From Chloroflexota bacterium (GTDB lineage Bacteria; Chloroflexota; Limnocylindria; QHBO01), in contig JBBPIR010000005.1 of the NCBI GenBank assembly GCA_038040195.1, positions 87,418 through 129,930 on the forward strand: a stretch of DNA of 42,513 bases. The letters are read 5' to 3'. The translations under genes were made by a program, and so were the position numbers. The notes under the pieces were generated by a model, which was not told the origin of the DNA, ran no database searches, and saw nothing but the letters and a program-made list of their open reading frames with translations. Positions 25,294 to 33,546 of this stretch are shown here, one piece after another. How positions within the stretch are numbered: the stretch's first letter is position 1; each line of letters starts with the position of its first letter.

Positions 25294-25719
25294 ATGATGA
25301 ACGACTGGAACGCGCTGGGCGGTGCGCTCGTTTCAACACCGGCGGTAACCACCTGGACCCAGGGTGAGATGCAGGTCTTCAGCATCGGTCCCGAAGGCGA
25401 CCTCTCGAGCCTGTACTGGGACGGGCGGGCCTGGCATCCATGGCACAGCCACGGAGGCAAGTTCATCGGTTCGCCGGCGGCGTGCTCGTGGGGGGCCGAG
25501 CGGATCGACGTGTTCGCCCGCGCTCCGGACGGCACGTTGATGCACCAGTGGTACGAGCCGGCGGGCTGGACGGAGTGGGAATCGCTGGGGGTTCAGCTGA
25601 GCGGAGATCCGGCCGCCTGTTCGTGGGGGCCAAACCGGGTCGACGTGTTTGCCCGGGACGCGGACGGGGGCCTCGTTCACGCGACGTGGGACGGGTCCAC
25701 CTGGTCGTTCGCTCGGTAG
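25294..25719 (+). CDS. Short PLL-type beta-propeller lectin-like protein (about three blades)
   Basis: 141 residues, no signal peptide, rich in Trp. It consists of roughly 45-residue repeats: residues about 14-58, 59-103 and 104-141. The later two share SPAACSWGAERIDVFARAPD and DPAACSWGPNRVDVFARDAD, and W-x-x-W pairs at the unit ends (WESLGVQLS). The pattern PavvSWG...RiDVFaRgxDG.LyHkWWdG.tWs is that of PLL/PHL fucose-binding propeller lectins, which usually have seven blades. Three blades could assemble as a multimer. A strong GGAGG Shine-Dalgarno at 25283-25287 precedes the ATG pair (25294). It is 72 bases upstream of the unknown membrane protein. Carbohydrate binding is inferred, not shown. 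Confidence 0.75.
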   Translation: MMNDWNALGGALVSTPAVTTWTQGEMQVFSIGPEGDLSSLYWDGRAWHPWHSHGGKFIGSPAACSWGAERIDVFARAPDGTLMHQWYEPAGWTEWESLGVQLSGDPAACSWGPNRVDVFARDADGGLVHATWDGSTWSFAR

Positions 25720-25791
25720 GCGAGCCGGGAGCTGATCATCGACCGCCTGAGGGCGCTCATCGGCTTCGCGCCAGTCGCCATCGAACGCTGG

Positions 25792-27132
25792 GTGCGAGCA
25801 GCGACCGGGCCGCTGCGCGTGGACATTGGCCCCTGGGTGATGTTCGGGGCGCTTGCCCTGGCCGCGGCGCCCCTGCTGTGGGTGGGCGCTGAGAAGGAGA
25901 TCGTTCAGGCCACCTCGGTCGAAATGGTCGACCGCTTCGTGCCAACCACCGTGACCTACGTCAGCCTGGCAGGGCTGGCAATGAACGTCGGGTTGCCGGC
26001 CCCCGGATCGGGAAGCGCGCCGCCGTACGGATTGCTGGTGCGGGACACGGCGGGCGCGAGCGCGTTCACCATCGTGACCTCGGATGTCGCCCCCGAGCGC
26101 CTTGAGGCGCGGTGGGTGGTTGGTCGGGTCACGATGCGACCCATCGCCGCCGCAGCGATCGCGGCCCTGGACGCCCGGGGCGAAGCCACGGCTGGGCTGA
26201 ACGGGTCGACGTTGCTGATCGAGGTCACCCCGCAAGAGGACGAGCCGATTACCGATGTGCAGGCCGTCGCCGATCTGGCGAGCTTGACCGAAGGGACCCT
26301 GATCCGCATCCCGCTGCGATTCGCCGGGGAGTCCATGCCCACCTGCGTCCTGGCCGTCGATGGCTGTCGGGCGCGCCTGCTGGCCGCGGGGAACGCCGTC
26401 TTCGTGCATCTGGCGCACGGGATCCCGGCGCCGGAACCCATCCTGGTGCAGACGGCCTACCCGTCATCGGTGGTCCCCGGACGCTGGACCGGGCCGCAGA
26501 TCCGCAACGGCCCGGACCTCCAGGCCTTCACATCCACGCTACCGGTCCAGGCCCTCGCCGGATCGGGCCGCATCCTGGTGCTGGCCTCGATCGTCGATGA
26601 ACCGGGGCTCGTCCACGACCGGCTGTGGCTCGGCCCAGCGCTGTTGGCCCTGCTGGCATGCATCCTGTGGCTGGGCCGGCGAACGGGCTATCCGTTCTTC
26701 CGACCCATCGTGGAGGGCTCACGACGGTGGGGATCCGCGTTCGCAGGGCGAGAGGCCGAGATCCCCCCGCTCCCGGCGCAGGGCATCCAGGTTCGGATCA
26801 GTGGTCATGCCACGACCGTGGACGGGCGTCGAGTCCACCTGGACGAGGCGCGCGCGGTGCTCTTGCCGTCCAGCGCGCGCCCGGACGGAAACCGCGCCAC
26901 GGCGGCCCTGAGCCTGCCCGGCGGCGGCGAGGTTGCCCTGGCGGCGTATGACATCGGGGTGCTGGGAAGCGTTGAACGGGGCGAGGTCGTCCGCGTCGGC
27001 GACGTGCGGCCGGCCCTGTGGGCGCACTGGTTCGGCACGGACCTGCGGCTGACGTTTGAATCGGCGGCCGAACGCGACCTGGCGGCGACCATCGCCAGAA
27101 TGGGCGGCCCGCGGCTAGGATCAGACCGATGA
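25792..27132 (+). CDS. Two-pass membrane protein of unknown family
   Basis: 446 residues from a GTG at 25792. TM1 is at about 15-33 (VMFGALALAAAPLLWVGAE), then an extracytoplasmic region of about 240 residues (TVTYVSLAGLAMNVGLPAPG, WVVGRVTMRPIAAAAIAALD, PITDVQAVADLASLTEGTLI), TM2 at about 279-296 (LWLGPALLALLACILWLG), and a cytoplasmic C-terminal domain of about 150 residues with IQVRISGHATTVDGRRVHLD, followed by a beta-rich ending. I recognise no family. The stop overlaps the corA start as ATGA (27129-27132), so it is made together with CorA. The exact start is uncertain; no Shine-Dalgarno precedes 25792, and the frame is open for about 60 bases upstream. Confidence 0.75.
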   Translation: MRAATGPLRVDIGPWVMFGALALAAAPLLWVGAEKEIVQATSVEMVDRFVPTTVTYVSLAGLAMNVGLPAPGSGSAPPYGLLVRDTAGASAFTIVTSDVAPERLEARWVVGRVTMRPIAAAAIAALDARGEATAGLNGSTLLIEVTPQEDEPITDVQAVADLASLTEGTLIRIPLRFAGESMPTCVLAVDGCRARLLAAGNAVFVHLAHGIPAPEPILVQTAYPSSVVPGRWTGPQIRNGPDLQAFTSTLPVQALAGSGRILVLASIVDEPGLVHDRLWLGPALLALLACILWLGRRTGYPFFRPIVEGSRRWGSAFAGREAEIPPLPAQGIQVRISGHATTVDGRRVHLDEARAVLLPSSARPDGNRATAALSLPGGGEVALAAYDIGVLGSVERGEVVRVGDVRPALWAHWFGTDLRLTFESAAERDLAATIARMGGPRLGSDR

Positions 27133-28160
27133 GCTCCGAACACCCGAGCGCCGCCCCGGATGCGGCAGGCCCCCACTCGAACCGGCGCGCTCTGGCGCTC
27201 CAGCCGGATGGTGCGGTCCGCGAGCTGGTGGGGGCCGAACTGGACGACATCGACAGGATCCGGAAGACGCGGCACGCCCTGGTTTGGCTCGACATGGCCG
27301 ATCCAACCGACGCCGACCTGGCCCTCCTGGATCGCGAGTTCGACCTCCACCCGTTGGCCATGGAGGACATTCGTAAGCGCAGGCAGCGGCCGAAGGCCGA
27401 CGTCTACCCCGACCAGACGATGGTCGTCGCGTACGAGGTGACCACCACTCCGCACGCGGAACGGGCATTCTCGCTGGACGAGCTGCACCTGTTCGCCGGC
27501 GATCGCTACATCGTCAGCGTCCACTGGGGCGCATCGCCCACGGTCGAGGCGGTCAACGGGCGCTTCCACCAGCGCGCGTCAACGCTGGGGGCGTCGGCCG
27601 GGTGGCTCCTCTACGCGCTGCTGGATGCCGTGGTCGATGGCTACTTCCCGGTCCTGGACCTGATGGCGGAGCAGATCGACGACCTGGAGGACCGCATCAT
27701 CGGCGCGAAGGGCGGTACGACGGCGCTCCGCGAGGTCCTCGTCATCAAGCGCGAGCTGCTCGAGCTGCGACGGGTGCTGGGGCCCATGCGCGACGTCGCC
27801 AACGCGATGCTTCGCCGCGACAACGACCTGATCGAGGAAAAGGCGCTCCCCTACTACCAGGATCTGTACGACCACCTGGTCCGGGTCCTGGATCAGGTCG
27901 ACCTGTATCGCGACCTGGTGGCATCCACCCTGGAGGCCAACCTGGCGGTGACCAGCAACTCGTTGAACGCGATCATGAAGCGGCTGACCGCGTTCACCGT
28001 CCTGCTCATGGTGCCCACGCTCATCGCCGGCATCTACGGCATGAACTTCCGCTTCATGCCCGAGCTCGGCCAGCAATGGGGCTACCCGGCCGCGCTCCTG
28101 GTCATGGTCGTGTTGGTTGTGATGGTCGCCCTGTTCTTCCGCAACAAGGGCTGGTTCTAG
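27129..28160 (+). CDS. corA: CorA-family Mg2+/Co2+ transporter
   Basis: 343 residues. The N-terminal cytoplasmic funnel has HALVWLDMADPTDADLALLD, then DLHPLAMEDIRKRRQRPKAD, a conserved patch, and long helices (DLMAEQIDDLEDRIIGAKGG, VIKRELLELRRVLGPMRDVA). At the end are two TM helices with the pore signature GMN (IYGMNFRFMPELG, residues about 305-317) and the C-terminal FFRNKGWF. It takes up Mg2+, and perhaps Co2+ or Ni2+. The ATG overlaps the stop of the upstream membrane protein. The second unusual point is that the upstream gene may alter CorA gating or assembly, but that is speculation from overlap. Confidence 0.95.
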   Translation: MSSEHPSAAPDAAGPHSNRRALALQPDGAVRELVGAELDDIDRIRKTRHALVWLDMADPTDADLALLDREFDLHPLAMEDIRKRRQRPKADVYPDQTMVVAYEVTTTPHAERAFSLDELHLFAGDRYIVSVHWGASPTVEAVNGRFHQRASTLGASAGWLLYALLDAVVDGYFPVLDLMAEQIDDLEDRIIGAKGGTTALREVLVIKRELLELRRVLGPMRDVANAMLRRDNDLIEEKALPYYQDLYDHLVRVLDQVDLYRDLVASTLEANLAVTSNSLNAIMKRLTAFTVLLMVPTLIAGIYGMNFRFMPELGQQWGYPAALLVMVVLVVMVALFFRNKGWF

Positions 28161-28177
28161 GCTCCGCCCGAGCCTGT

Positions 28178-29014
28178 CTAGCGCGAGTCCAGGGTCGCGT
28201 TCCGGTACGCGCTCCGCTCCAGCCAGCGGAACAGGAAGAACGCGGCCACCGCGTAGCACAGCCCGATGAACGCCTCGGTCGCGATCAGGCCGCCGACCTC
28301 CGCCAGCCCCGCGCCATCGATCGCCTGGCGCACGGCCTCCAGCCCGTGAGTGAAGGGCAGCACCTGGCTGACGACCTGCATCCACACCGGCAGGGCCGAC
28401 AACGGGATGTTCACCCCGCAGAACAGGAGGAAGAGGAACACCAGCAGGTTGGCCCCGAACAGCCCGTCACGGAGGCGGAGCGACAGCCCGCCCTGGACCG
28501 CCCCGATCGCCGAGCAGCTGAAGGCCGTGACCACCATGGCCAGCACGATGATGCCCAGGGTGGCGAGATCGAACCGGACGCCCAGCACTACCCAGCTCAG
28601 CGCGAAGCCATACGCGGAGACGAGGAACCCGTTCACGATGAACGGGATGAACCGCCCACCGAACAGGGCGGCCCGGTTGGCGGGGCTGGCCATCAATGCC
28701 GGCAGCGTCCCGAACCATCGCTCGTTGGCCACCGCCATCGTCATCCCGTAAATCCCCGCCATCGAGCAGACCTGGACGGCGTTTCCGATCGCGAAATAGG
28801 CTGGGTCCATCCCGGTCGCGTAGCTGCCCAGGGCGGCGAAGAACAGGATCTGGAAGGTTGGCGCCCCGAGCAGCGTCGGGATGTAGATCGAGGGCTGCGC
28901 CCAGTTGAACAGTGCGGTGTAGCTGATGCGGCCGCCATTCCAGAAGATGCGCCAGTTCGCTCGCGCGGAGCCTGGGTGAGACGGAACGGTCGAAGCCGGC
29001 GCCGCGGTGGACAT
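28178..29014 (-). CDS. ABC-2 type exporter permease (second permease)
   Basis: 278 residues, six TM helices, first at about 35-60 and the last ending before RWLERSAYRNATL. ABC-2 features: NERWFGTLPALMASPANRAA, the loop between TM2 and TM3 that carries the coupling helix, and VNIPLSALPVWMQVVSQVLP before the last helices. Such permeases export drugs, polysaccharide or lipid. It lies 7 bases after the other permease and with the ATP-binding gene forms a complete heterodimeric exporter. The end is 17 bases from the convergent corA. Confidence 0.9.
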   Translation of the reverse strand: MSTAAPASTVPSHPGSARANWRIFWNGGRISYTALFNWAQPSIYIPTLLGAPTFQILFFAALGSYATGMDPAYFAIGNAVQVCSMAGIYGMTMAVANERWFGTLPALMASPANRAALFGGRFIPFIVNGFLVSAYGFALSWVVLGVRFDLATLGIIVLAMVVTAFSCSAIGAVQGGLSLRLRDGLFGANLLVFLFLLFCGVNIPLSALPVWMQVVSQVLPFTHGLEAVRQAIDGAGLAEVGGLIATEAFIGLCYAVAAFFLFRWLERSAYRNATLDSR

Positions 29015-29021
29015 GGCGCGA

Positions 29022-29825
29022 TCAGGCCAGATTCAGGGTTGCGTCGCGCCGAGCCTTGTCGATGACGTAGACAAGGATCCGGCGGGCGGCGACGTAGTAG
29101 ACGAGCGCCAGCACCAGGCACATCACGATCGCCAGCCACGGCGGCTCGGCCCCGATGGCTGCTCCCCGGATGGCCTCCACGCCCCAGGTCGGCACGAGCA
29201 CCCAGCTGATGGGGCCCAGCCAGCCAGGCAGCAGGGCAAGGGGCACAATCATCCCGGTCGCGATCCAGACCGGGTACTCCAGCAGGTTGCTCAGGGCGTT
29301 CGCGTGGCGATACAGGACGAACGTCGTCGCCAGCAGCATTCCCATCACGCCCAGGCCGATGACCGCAGCCAGGAGGGACAGCGGAAGCATCAGCGGGTAA
29401 TTGGCATTGAGCGGCATGCCGAACAGGAGCACACCCCAGGCAAGGGTGGCCACCATGGAGTAGAACCCGAACGTTGTCGTGGCCAGGGTCTGGCCGAGCA
29501 GGGTCAGGTCGTAGCGGCGCGGCGCGGCGACCAGCAGCTCGAGGGTTGACTCCCACCGCTGCCAGGCGATGGCCCCGCCCCCGCCAAACAGGGTGGTCGA
29601 CCAGACACCCATCATGCCCGTCCCCAGCGCGGCGAACAGAAGCGTCTGCTCGCCCGCGGCATCGCCCCCCACCTGGAACAGGAAGAACGCGATGGTGGCG
29701 AAGATGATCGGCTGGACGACGGCGGTGAGGATGAAGAAGTCGCTGATCATGAAGATCCGCATCGTGAACGCCCAGACGCGGGCCACCTGGTGGACATTGG
29801 ACCGGAAAGGGGCGAGTGCGGACAT
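29022..29825 (-). CDS. ABC-2 type exporter permease (first permease)
   Basis: 267 residues, six TM helices. Start is ATG at 29825, three bases after the ATPase stop at 29829. It contains WESTLELLVAAPRRYDLTLL after TM2, the same type of coupling loop as the other permease, and MIVPLALLPGWLGPISWVLV before the last part. Together with 28178-29014 it makes a heterodimeric ABC-2 exporter. Substrate not identifiable: neither gene carries a diagnostic insertion. Confidence 0.9.
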   Translation of the reverse strand: MSALAPFRSNVHQVARVWAFTMRIFMISDFFILTAVVQPIIFATIAFFLFQVGGDAAGEQTLLFAALGTGMMGVWSTTLFGGGGAIAWQRWESTLELLVAAPRRYDLTLLGQTLATTTFGFYSMVATLAWGVLLFGMPLNANYPLMLPLSLLAAVIGLGVMGMLLATTFVLYRHANALSNLLEYPVWIATGMIVPLALLPGWLGPISWVLVPTWGVEAIRGAAIGAEPPWLAIVMCLVLALVYYVAARRILVYVIDKARRDATLNLA

Positions 29826-29828
29826 CGG

Positions 29829-30872
29829 TCAGGCCACCGCTGCCGCGCGAGCGGCGTCCCCGTCCCCTTCGCCAGTTGACGCGATGAGGTGCACGTACGC
29901 GTCTTCGAGCGTCGGCTCCCGAGCCGCGATCTTGCCGATCCGGGTGTCGCCCAGGTGCTGGATCAGGCGCTGGGTGATCTCCGTCCCGCGCTCGGACTGG
30001 ATGAGCAGGATCTGGGACTGCTCCTGGTCCTCGGCGTTCACGGCAATGACGTCCGGGTCCGCCCGCAGTCGGTCTACCGCTTCTGGCGTGACTCCGTAGG
30101 TCTCGATCTCGACGATCGTCCGATTGGCGATGACGGACTTCAGGTCGGCCGCCGTGCCGGCCGCCACGATGCGCCCCCCGTTGATGACCGCGATCCGATC
30201 GCAGAGCGCATCGGCCTCGAACATGTAGTGGGTGGTCATGAGCACGGTCTTGCCGGCTTCGACCAGACTGGCGATGGTGTGGCGCAGCTCGCGGGCCCCT
30301 ACCGGGTCCAGCCCCAACGACGGCTCGTCCAGGAACAGGACCGGAGGGTCGTGGAGCAGGCCGCGGGCGATGTGGAGCCTCTGGCGCATGCCGCGCGAGT
30401 AGCCCTCGACCTTCTCGTGTTCCCGCCCGGTCAGGCCGACCAGATCGAGCATGGCGTCAATTCGCGGGCGTTGGGCAGCGGGCTCAACCCCGTACAGCTC
30501 GGCGAAGAAGCGAAGGTTGTCCAGGCCACTGATGCGGTCATATAGGCCGCGCTCACCGCCGAAGACGTAGCCGATGCGCTTGCGCACCTCGGTCGTGTCC
30601 TTCACCACGTCGAATCCCATGACCCGGGCCGTGCCTGACGTCGGCAAGAGCAGGGTGATCAGCATCTTGATCGTCGTGGTCTTGCCCGCCCCGTTGGGGC
30701 CCAGCAGTCCGAACAGCTCGCCGGGCTGGACCTCGAAGCTGATCCCGCGCACCGCCTCGACTTCGATCGAGCGGCGCCGAATGACGCCCAGGTGGGTCCG
30801 ATAGGTGCGGACCAGGTCCAGGGCCTCGATGGCGGGGGTGTCGGGCGATGACGGTGTTGGCGCGGTCGTCAC
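29829..30872 (-). CDS. ABC exporter ATP-binding protein
   Basis: 347 residues from a GTG at 30872. Walker A GPNGAGKT at 58-65, Q-loop region GYVFGGERGLYDR, signature YSRGMRQRL at 158-166, Walker B VLFLDEP at 178-184, and H-loop TTHYMFEAD. After the ATPase domain, about 240-347 form a C-terminal extension (IVEIETYGVTPEAVDRLRAD) seen in NodI/DrrA-type exporters. Signature is SRGM instead of LSGG, frequent in this group. The GTG overlaps the hydrolase stop as GTGA (30869-30872), so the exporter and the arginase-family enzyme are translationally coupled; whether the substrates are related is unknown. Confidence 0.93.
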   Translation of the reverse strand: MTTAPTPSSPDTPAIEALDLVRTYRTHLGVIRRRSIEVEAVRGISFEVQPGELFGLLGPNGAGKTTTIKMLITLLLPTSGTARVMGFDVVKDTTEVRKRIGYVFGGERGLYDRISGLDNLRFFAELYGVEPAAQRPRIDAMLDLVGLTGREHEKVEGYSRGMRQRLHIARGLLHDPPVLFLDEPSLGLDPVGARELRHTIASLVEAGKTVLMTTHYMFEADALCDRIAVINGGRIVAAGTAADLKSVIANRTIVEIETYGVTPEAVDRLRADPDVIAVNAEDQEQSQILLIQSERGTEITQRLIQHLGDTRIGKIAAREPTLEDAYVHLIASTGEGDGDAARAAAVA

Positions 30873-31792
30873 GGGATGGCCGAGAGTAGCCGAATCACGA
30901 GCCGGGCGGCGACGAGTGCCGAGTAGCCAGACGGGTCGCGTTCGGGGACCAGCTCGGTGAATGCGGCACCCACCACGCGGCAGCGGGTTGCGGCGGCGGA
31001 CACGAGGTCGCCGGCCTCGTCCCACGACAGGCCGCCGGGGAGCGGGGCGCTAACCGCAGGGCACAGGCTCGGGTCCAGCCCGTCGAGGTCGAAGGCCAGG
31101 AAGACGGCGGCTCCCTCGGGGAGCTGATCCAGGACCCATCGCACGCCCCGCTCCCGCAGCTCACGGGCCGTGACCAGCAGTCCGCCCGCGGCCCGGGCAT
31201 CCGCGAGGTCGGCGGGACGGGCGCTGCCGACGCCCCGCAGGCCCACCTGGACCACGCGAGTCACGTGCTTCATCTCGCTCGCCCGGCGCATGGGCGACGA
31301 GTAGCCCTCGGTCACGCCCGCCACTTCATTGCGAAAGTCGAGGTGGGCGTCGACCTGGAGGACGATCATCGGCTCCTGCCCTGCGTAGGCGCGGATGACG
31401 GGGATGGGGATGGAATCGTCGCCACCCAGGACGATCGGGATCGCGCCCCGCTCGAGAAGCGTAAGGATGGCGGCCTCCGCCCGGCCCGCATTGCCGGGCC
31501 CGTCAGCGGGATCGCCGGGAATGTCACCGCAGTCGACAATCCGGCCCGCGTTGGGAAGCATGGTCTGGCCGGTGTCGAAGTCGTGATGACCGATGAACCC
31601 GGCCAGCCGGGCCGACCGGTGGCGGATGGCGCGGGGCGCGTCCGCGCAGCCTCCCGTCGGGCCGCGGTTCGGGTACGGCACGCCATGCGGTACGCCGAGC
31701 ACCGCCACACCGCCCTGGACCGCGGTTGGCTCGAGCGCGGGCAGGCCCAGGAACGTCGCGAATGATGCAGCGCCGCCCATGAAACGAAGCAT
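30869..31792 (-). CDS. Arginase/agmatinase-family hydrolase with altered metal site
   Basis: 307 residues with the ureohydrolase fold: the opening GVPHGVPYPNRGPTGGCADA, the metal-binding motifs, and a C-terminal VVGAAFTELVPERDPSG. Metal motifs are DAHLDFR (Asp148, His150, Asp152) and FDLDGLDP (Asp235, Asp237). The first motif, GGDHS in arginase and agmatinase, is GGDDS here (123-127), so His is Asp at 126. The YSSPMRRASE stretch near 164-173 is unlike classical arginase and similar to agmatinase-like proteins with that change. Substrate is therefore uncertain: agmatine, guanidinobutyrate, guanidine or another amidine. Start is ATG at 31792 or 31780. It is 50 bases from the divergent nickel/cobalt transporter. 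Metal could be Ni2+ rather than Mn2+, as inference. Confidence 0.85.
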   Translation of the reverse strand: MLRFMGGAASFATFLGLPALEPTAVQGGVAVLGVPHGVPYPNRGPTGGCADAPRAIRHRSARLAGFIGHHDFDTGQTMLPNAGRIVDCGDIPGDPADGPGNAGRAEAAILTLLERGAIPIVLGGDDSIPIPVIRAYAGQEPMIVLQVDAHLDFRNEVAGVTEGYSSPMRRASEMKHVTRVVQVGLRGVGSARPADLADARAAGGLLVTARELRERGVRWVLDQLPEGAAVFLAFDLDGLDPSLCPAVSAPLPGGLSWDEAGDLVSAAATRCRVVGAAFTELVPERDPSGYSALVAARLVIRLLSAIP

Positions 31793-31808
31793 AGGGGAGG
31801 GGCATCGC

Positions 31809-31814
31809 TACAAT
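31809..31814 (+). promoter_or_regulatory. Candidate -10 box (TACAAT) for the nickel/cobalt transporter
   Basis: TACAAT lies in the 50-base spacer between divergent genes, 28 bases before the ATG at 31843. No clear -35 is seen 17 bases upstream. The expected start point near 31821 leaves about 22 bases of leader containing the AGAGGAGAG Shine-Dalgarno. Confidence 0.35.
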
Positions 31815-31842
31815 TCGCGGTGGATCAGCGAGAGGAGAGCGG

Positions 31843-32643
31843 ATGACCGAGTTGCTGGCCCTGGCCGGCTTTGGCTTCGTGCTCGGCATGCGCCACGCCA
31901 CCGACGCCGATCACGTCATCGCGGTCACGACCATCCTGTCCCGCTCGCGGCGTTTCGCGCATTCCACCCTCATCGGCGCTCTGTGGGGTCTGGGGCACAC
32001 GATCACCGTGTTGGCGGTCGGGACGGTGATCATCGTGTTCGGGGTGGTCATCCCGCCGGCCATGGGCCTGGCCATGGAGCTGGCGGTCGCCGTCATGCTG
32101 ATTCTGCTCGGGGTGCTGAGCCTGACCGGCGCGCTGCGTGCCGTCACCGAGCGGCTGACCCCACCTGCGCCATTGCATGGGCACGACCACGAGCACCGCC
32201 ACGCCCATGGCGACGATGGGCCCCATCCGCATGAGCACGCCCATCTCCACGGCCACGGAACCGATGCAGCCCTGGCCGGGCTGCGCGACCTGCGCGACAC
32301 CTTCGGGTGGTACCAGCTCGGACGCCCGGTGGTGGTGGGCCTGATCCACGGCTTGGCAGGAAGTGCCGCGGTCGCGCTGTTGGTGCTGGCCACGATTGCC
32401 GACCGCGGCCAGGCGCTCGTCTACCTGGTCATCTTCTGTGCCGGGGTAGCGGCCGGGATGGCGGTCCTGACCACGGTCATCGGGCTGCCGTTCCTTGTCA
32501 GCCGGGCGCGGTCGGAGCGGATCAACCGCCTGCTGACGCTGGGGACCGGGGTCCTATCGATCGCATTCGGCCTGTACCTCGGATACCAGATCGGCTTCGT
32601 GGATGGCCTATTCACCGGCGACTACCGCTGGGACCCCTCCTAG
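31843..32643 (+). CDS. NiCoT-type nickel/cobalt transporter
   Basis: 266 residues, about six to seven TM helices. The motif HATDADH (18-24) in LGMRHATDADHVIAVTTI is the His-x4-Asp-His signature of NiCoT/HoxN and related UreH proteins; a second charged helix is SRRFAHSTLIGALWGLGHT. The central cytoplasmic loop carries a His-rich metal sponge (HGHDHEHRHAHGDD and HPHEHAHLHGHG, about 14 His in 30 residues). It takes up or effluxes Ni2+ or Co2+. A GAGAGGAGAG Shine-Dalgarno precedes the ATG by about 6 bases. Close to a divergent arginase-family enzyme that may need a divalent metal. RcnA/HupE-type relatives cannot be excluded. Confidence 0.85.
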   Translation: MTELLALAGFGFVLGMRHATDADHVIAVTTILSRSRRFAHSTLIGALWGLGHTITVLAVGTVIIVFGVVIPPAMGLAMELAVAVMLILLGVLSLTGALRAVTERLTPPAPLHGHDHEHRHAHGDDGPHPHEHAHLHGHGTDAALAGLRDLRDTFGWYQLGRPVVVGLIHGLAGSAAVALLVLATIADRGQALVYLVIFCAGVAAGMAVLTTVIGLPFLVSRARSERINRLLTLGTGVLSIAFGLYLGYQIGFVDGLFTGDYRWDPS

Positions 32644-32647
32644 CAAC

Positions 32648-33145
32648 ATGGAAACCTATCCGTGGATTGTCACCCTGCACGTGGTCGGCGCGTTCCTGTT
32701 CGTGTTCGGCCATGGCGCGTCGGCCGTCGCCGCCCTCCGCCTCCGTCGTGAGCGGGATCCGGTCCGCATCGGCGCCATGCTCGAGGTGTCGGCGGCCAGC
32801 ATGTGGACCATGGGCATCGGCTGGATCGTGCTGCTGGCAGCCGGGATTCTGGCCACCTTCATGGCCGGCCTGTGGGGGAAGGCGTGGATTTGGGCCTCGC
32901 TCATCGTCTTCGTCGTGCTCACCGGCTACATGACCCCCAGAGCGGCGGGTTGGACCCGCGAGGTCCGCCACGCGATCGGGGTCAAGGCCCCGTTTGGAGA
33001 GAAGAAAGACGCTCCGGAGCCGATGCCCGCCAGCCCGGAGGAGCTGGACCGCATCCTCCGCTCCCCACGCATTTTCGAGGTCACCGCGGTGGGCGGCATC
33101 GGATTGGTAATCATCATCGTCCTGATGGTCCTGAAGCCGTTCTGA
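32648..33145 (+). CDS. DUF2269-like integral membrane protein
   Basis: 165 residues, four TM helices. Opening METYPWIVTLHVVGAFLFVF with His in helix 1 (HVVGAFLFVFGHGASAVAAL) and later SAASMWTMGIGWIVLLAAG, TGYMTPRAAGWTREV fits DUF2269, a family of small predicted membrane proteins, some with conserved His suggesting heme or metal binding. It follows the NiCoT stop by 4 bases and the next gene starts 8 bases after its stop, so they form an operon. Function unknown. Confidence 0.7.
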   Translation: METYPWIVTLHVVGAFLFVFGHGASAVAALRLRRERDPVRIGAMLEVSAASMWTMGIGWIVLLAAGILATFMAGLWGKAWIWASLIVFVVLTGYMTPRAAGWTREVRHAIGVKAPFGEKKDAPEPMPASPEELDRILRSPRIFEVTAVGGIGLVIIIVLMVLKPF

Positions 33146-33153
33146 GTCGAAGG

Positions 33154-33546
33154 ATGGGACTGATTCCCGTCGCCCGGTACGCCTACGTGGGGTTGGTATG
33201 GCTGTTCCTGGTGGGCGTCGTGATCCAGGTCTTCCTCGCCGGGCTCGGACTGTTCAGCTCTGACCCGCGGGACATCGCCCTGCACATCAATCTCGGTTGG
33301 GTGCTCCACCTCTGGCCAATCCTGATCCTGATCGCGGCTGCTTTCGGGCGGGTGGGGCGACCGACGCTGCTGTGGGTCGGCGCCCTGGTTGCGACCGTCC
33401 TGGTCCAGCCGCTCCTGCCTGGGCTGGCACCAACATCGGTGGTGCTGGCCGCGCTCCATGCGGTCAATGCCCTGCTGATCTTCTGGATTGCCGTGAAGCT
33501 GGGGCTCGGCGGTCCGGCGCTGCTCCCCGGCACAGTCGCTTCTTAG
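33154..33546 (+). CDS. DUF6220-like small membrane protein
   Basis: 130 residues, four TM helices: MGLIPVARYAYVGLVWLFLV, DIALHINLGWVLHLWPILIL, RPTLLWVGALVATVLVQPLL, and a last one VLAALHAVNALLIFWIAVKL. Three His in the membrane (ALHIN, VLHLW, AALHAVNA) resemble b-type heme proteins of the DUF6220 group. It overlaps convergently the HxlR gene by the shared TTAG. Paired with the DUF2269-like protein, it might form a heme-binding membrane complex, but nothing in the sequence proves it. Confidence 0.65.
   Translation: MGLIPVARYAYVGLVWLFLVGVVIQVFLAGLGLFSSDPRDIALHINLGWVLHLWPILILIAAAFGRVGRPTLLWVGALVATVLVQPLLPGLAPTSVVLAALHAVNALLIFWIAVKLGLGGPALLPGTVAS

Noticed and set aside
31793-31842. Guanidine or nickel riboswitch in the spacer between the ureohydrolase and NiCoT genes
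   Set aside because: At 50 bases, shared by two divergent promoters, it is too short to hold a known riboswitch of either kind.
31843-32643. HupE/UreJ or urease accessory transporter
   Set aside because: The HATDADH motif fits NiCoT/UreH; no urease or hydrogenase gene lies nearby, so no urease link is claimed.
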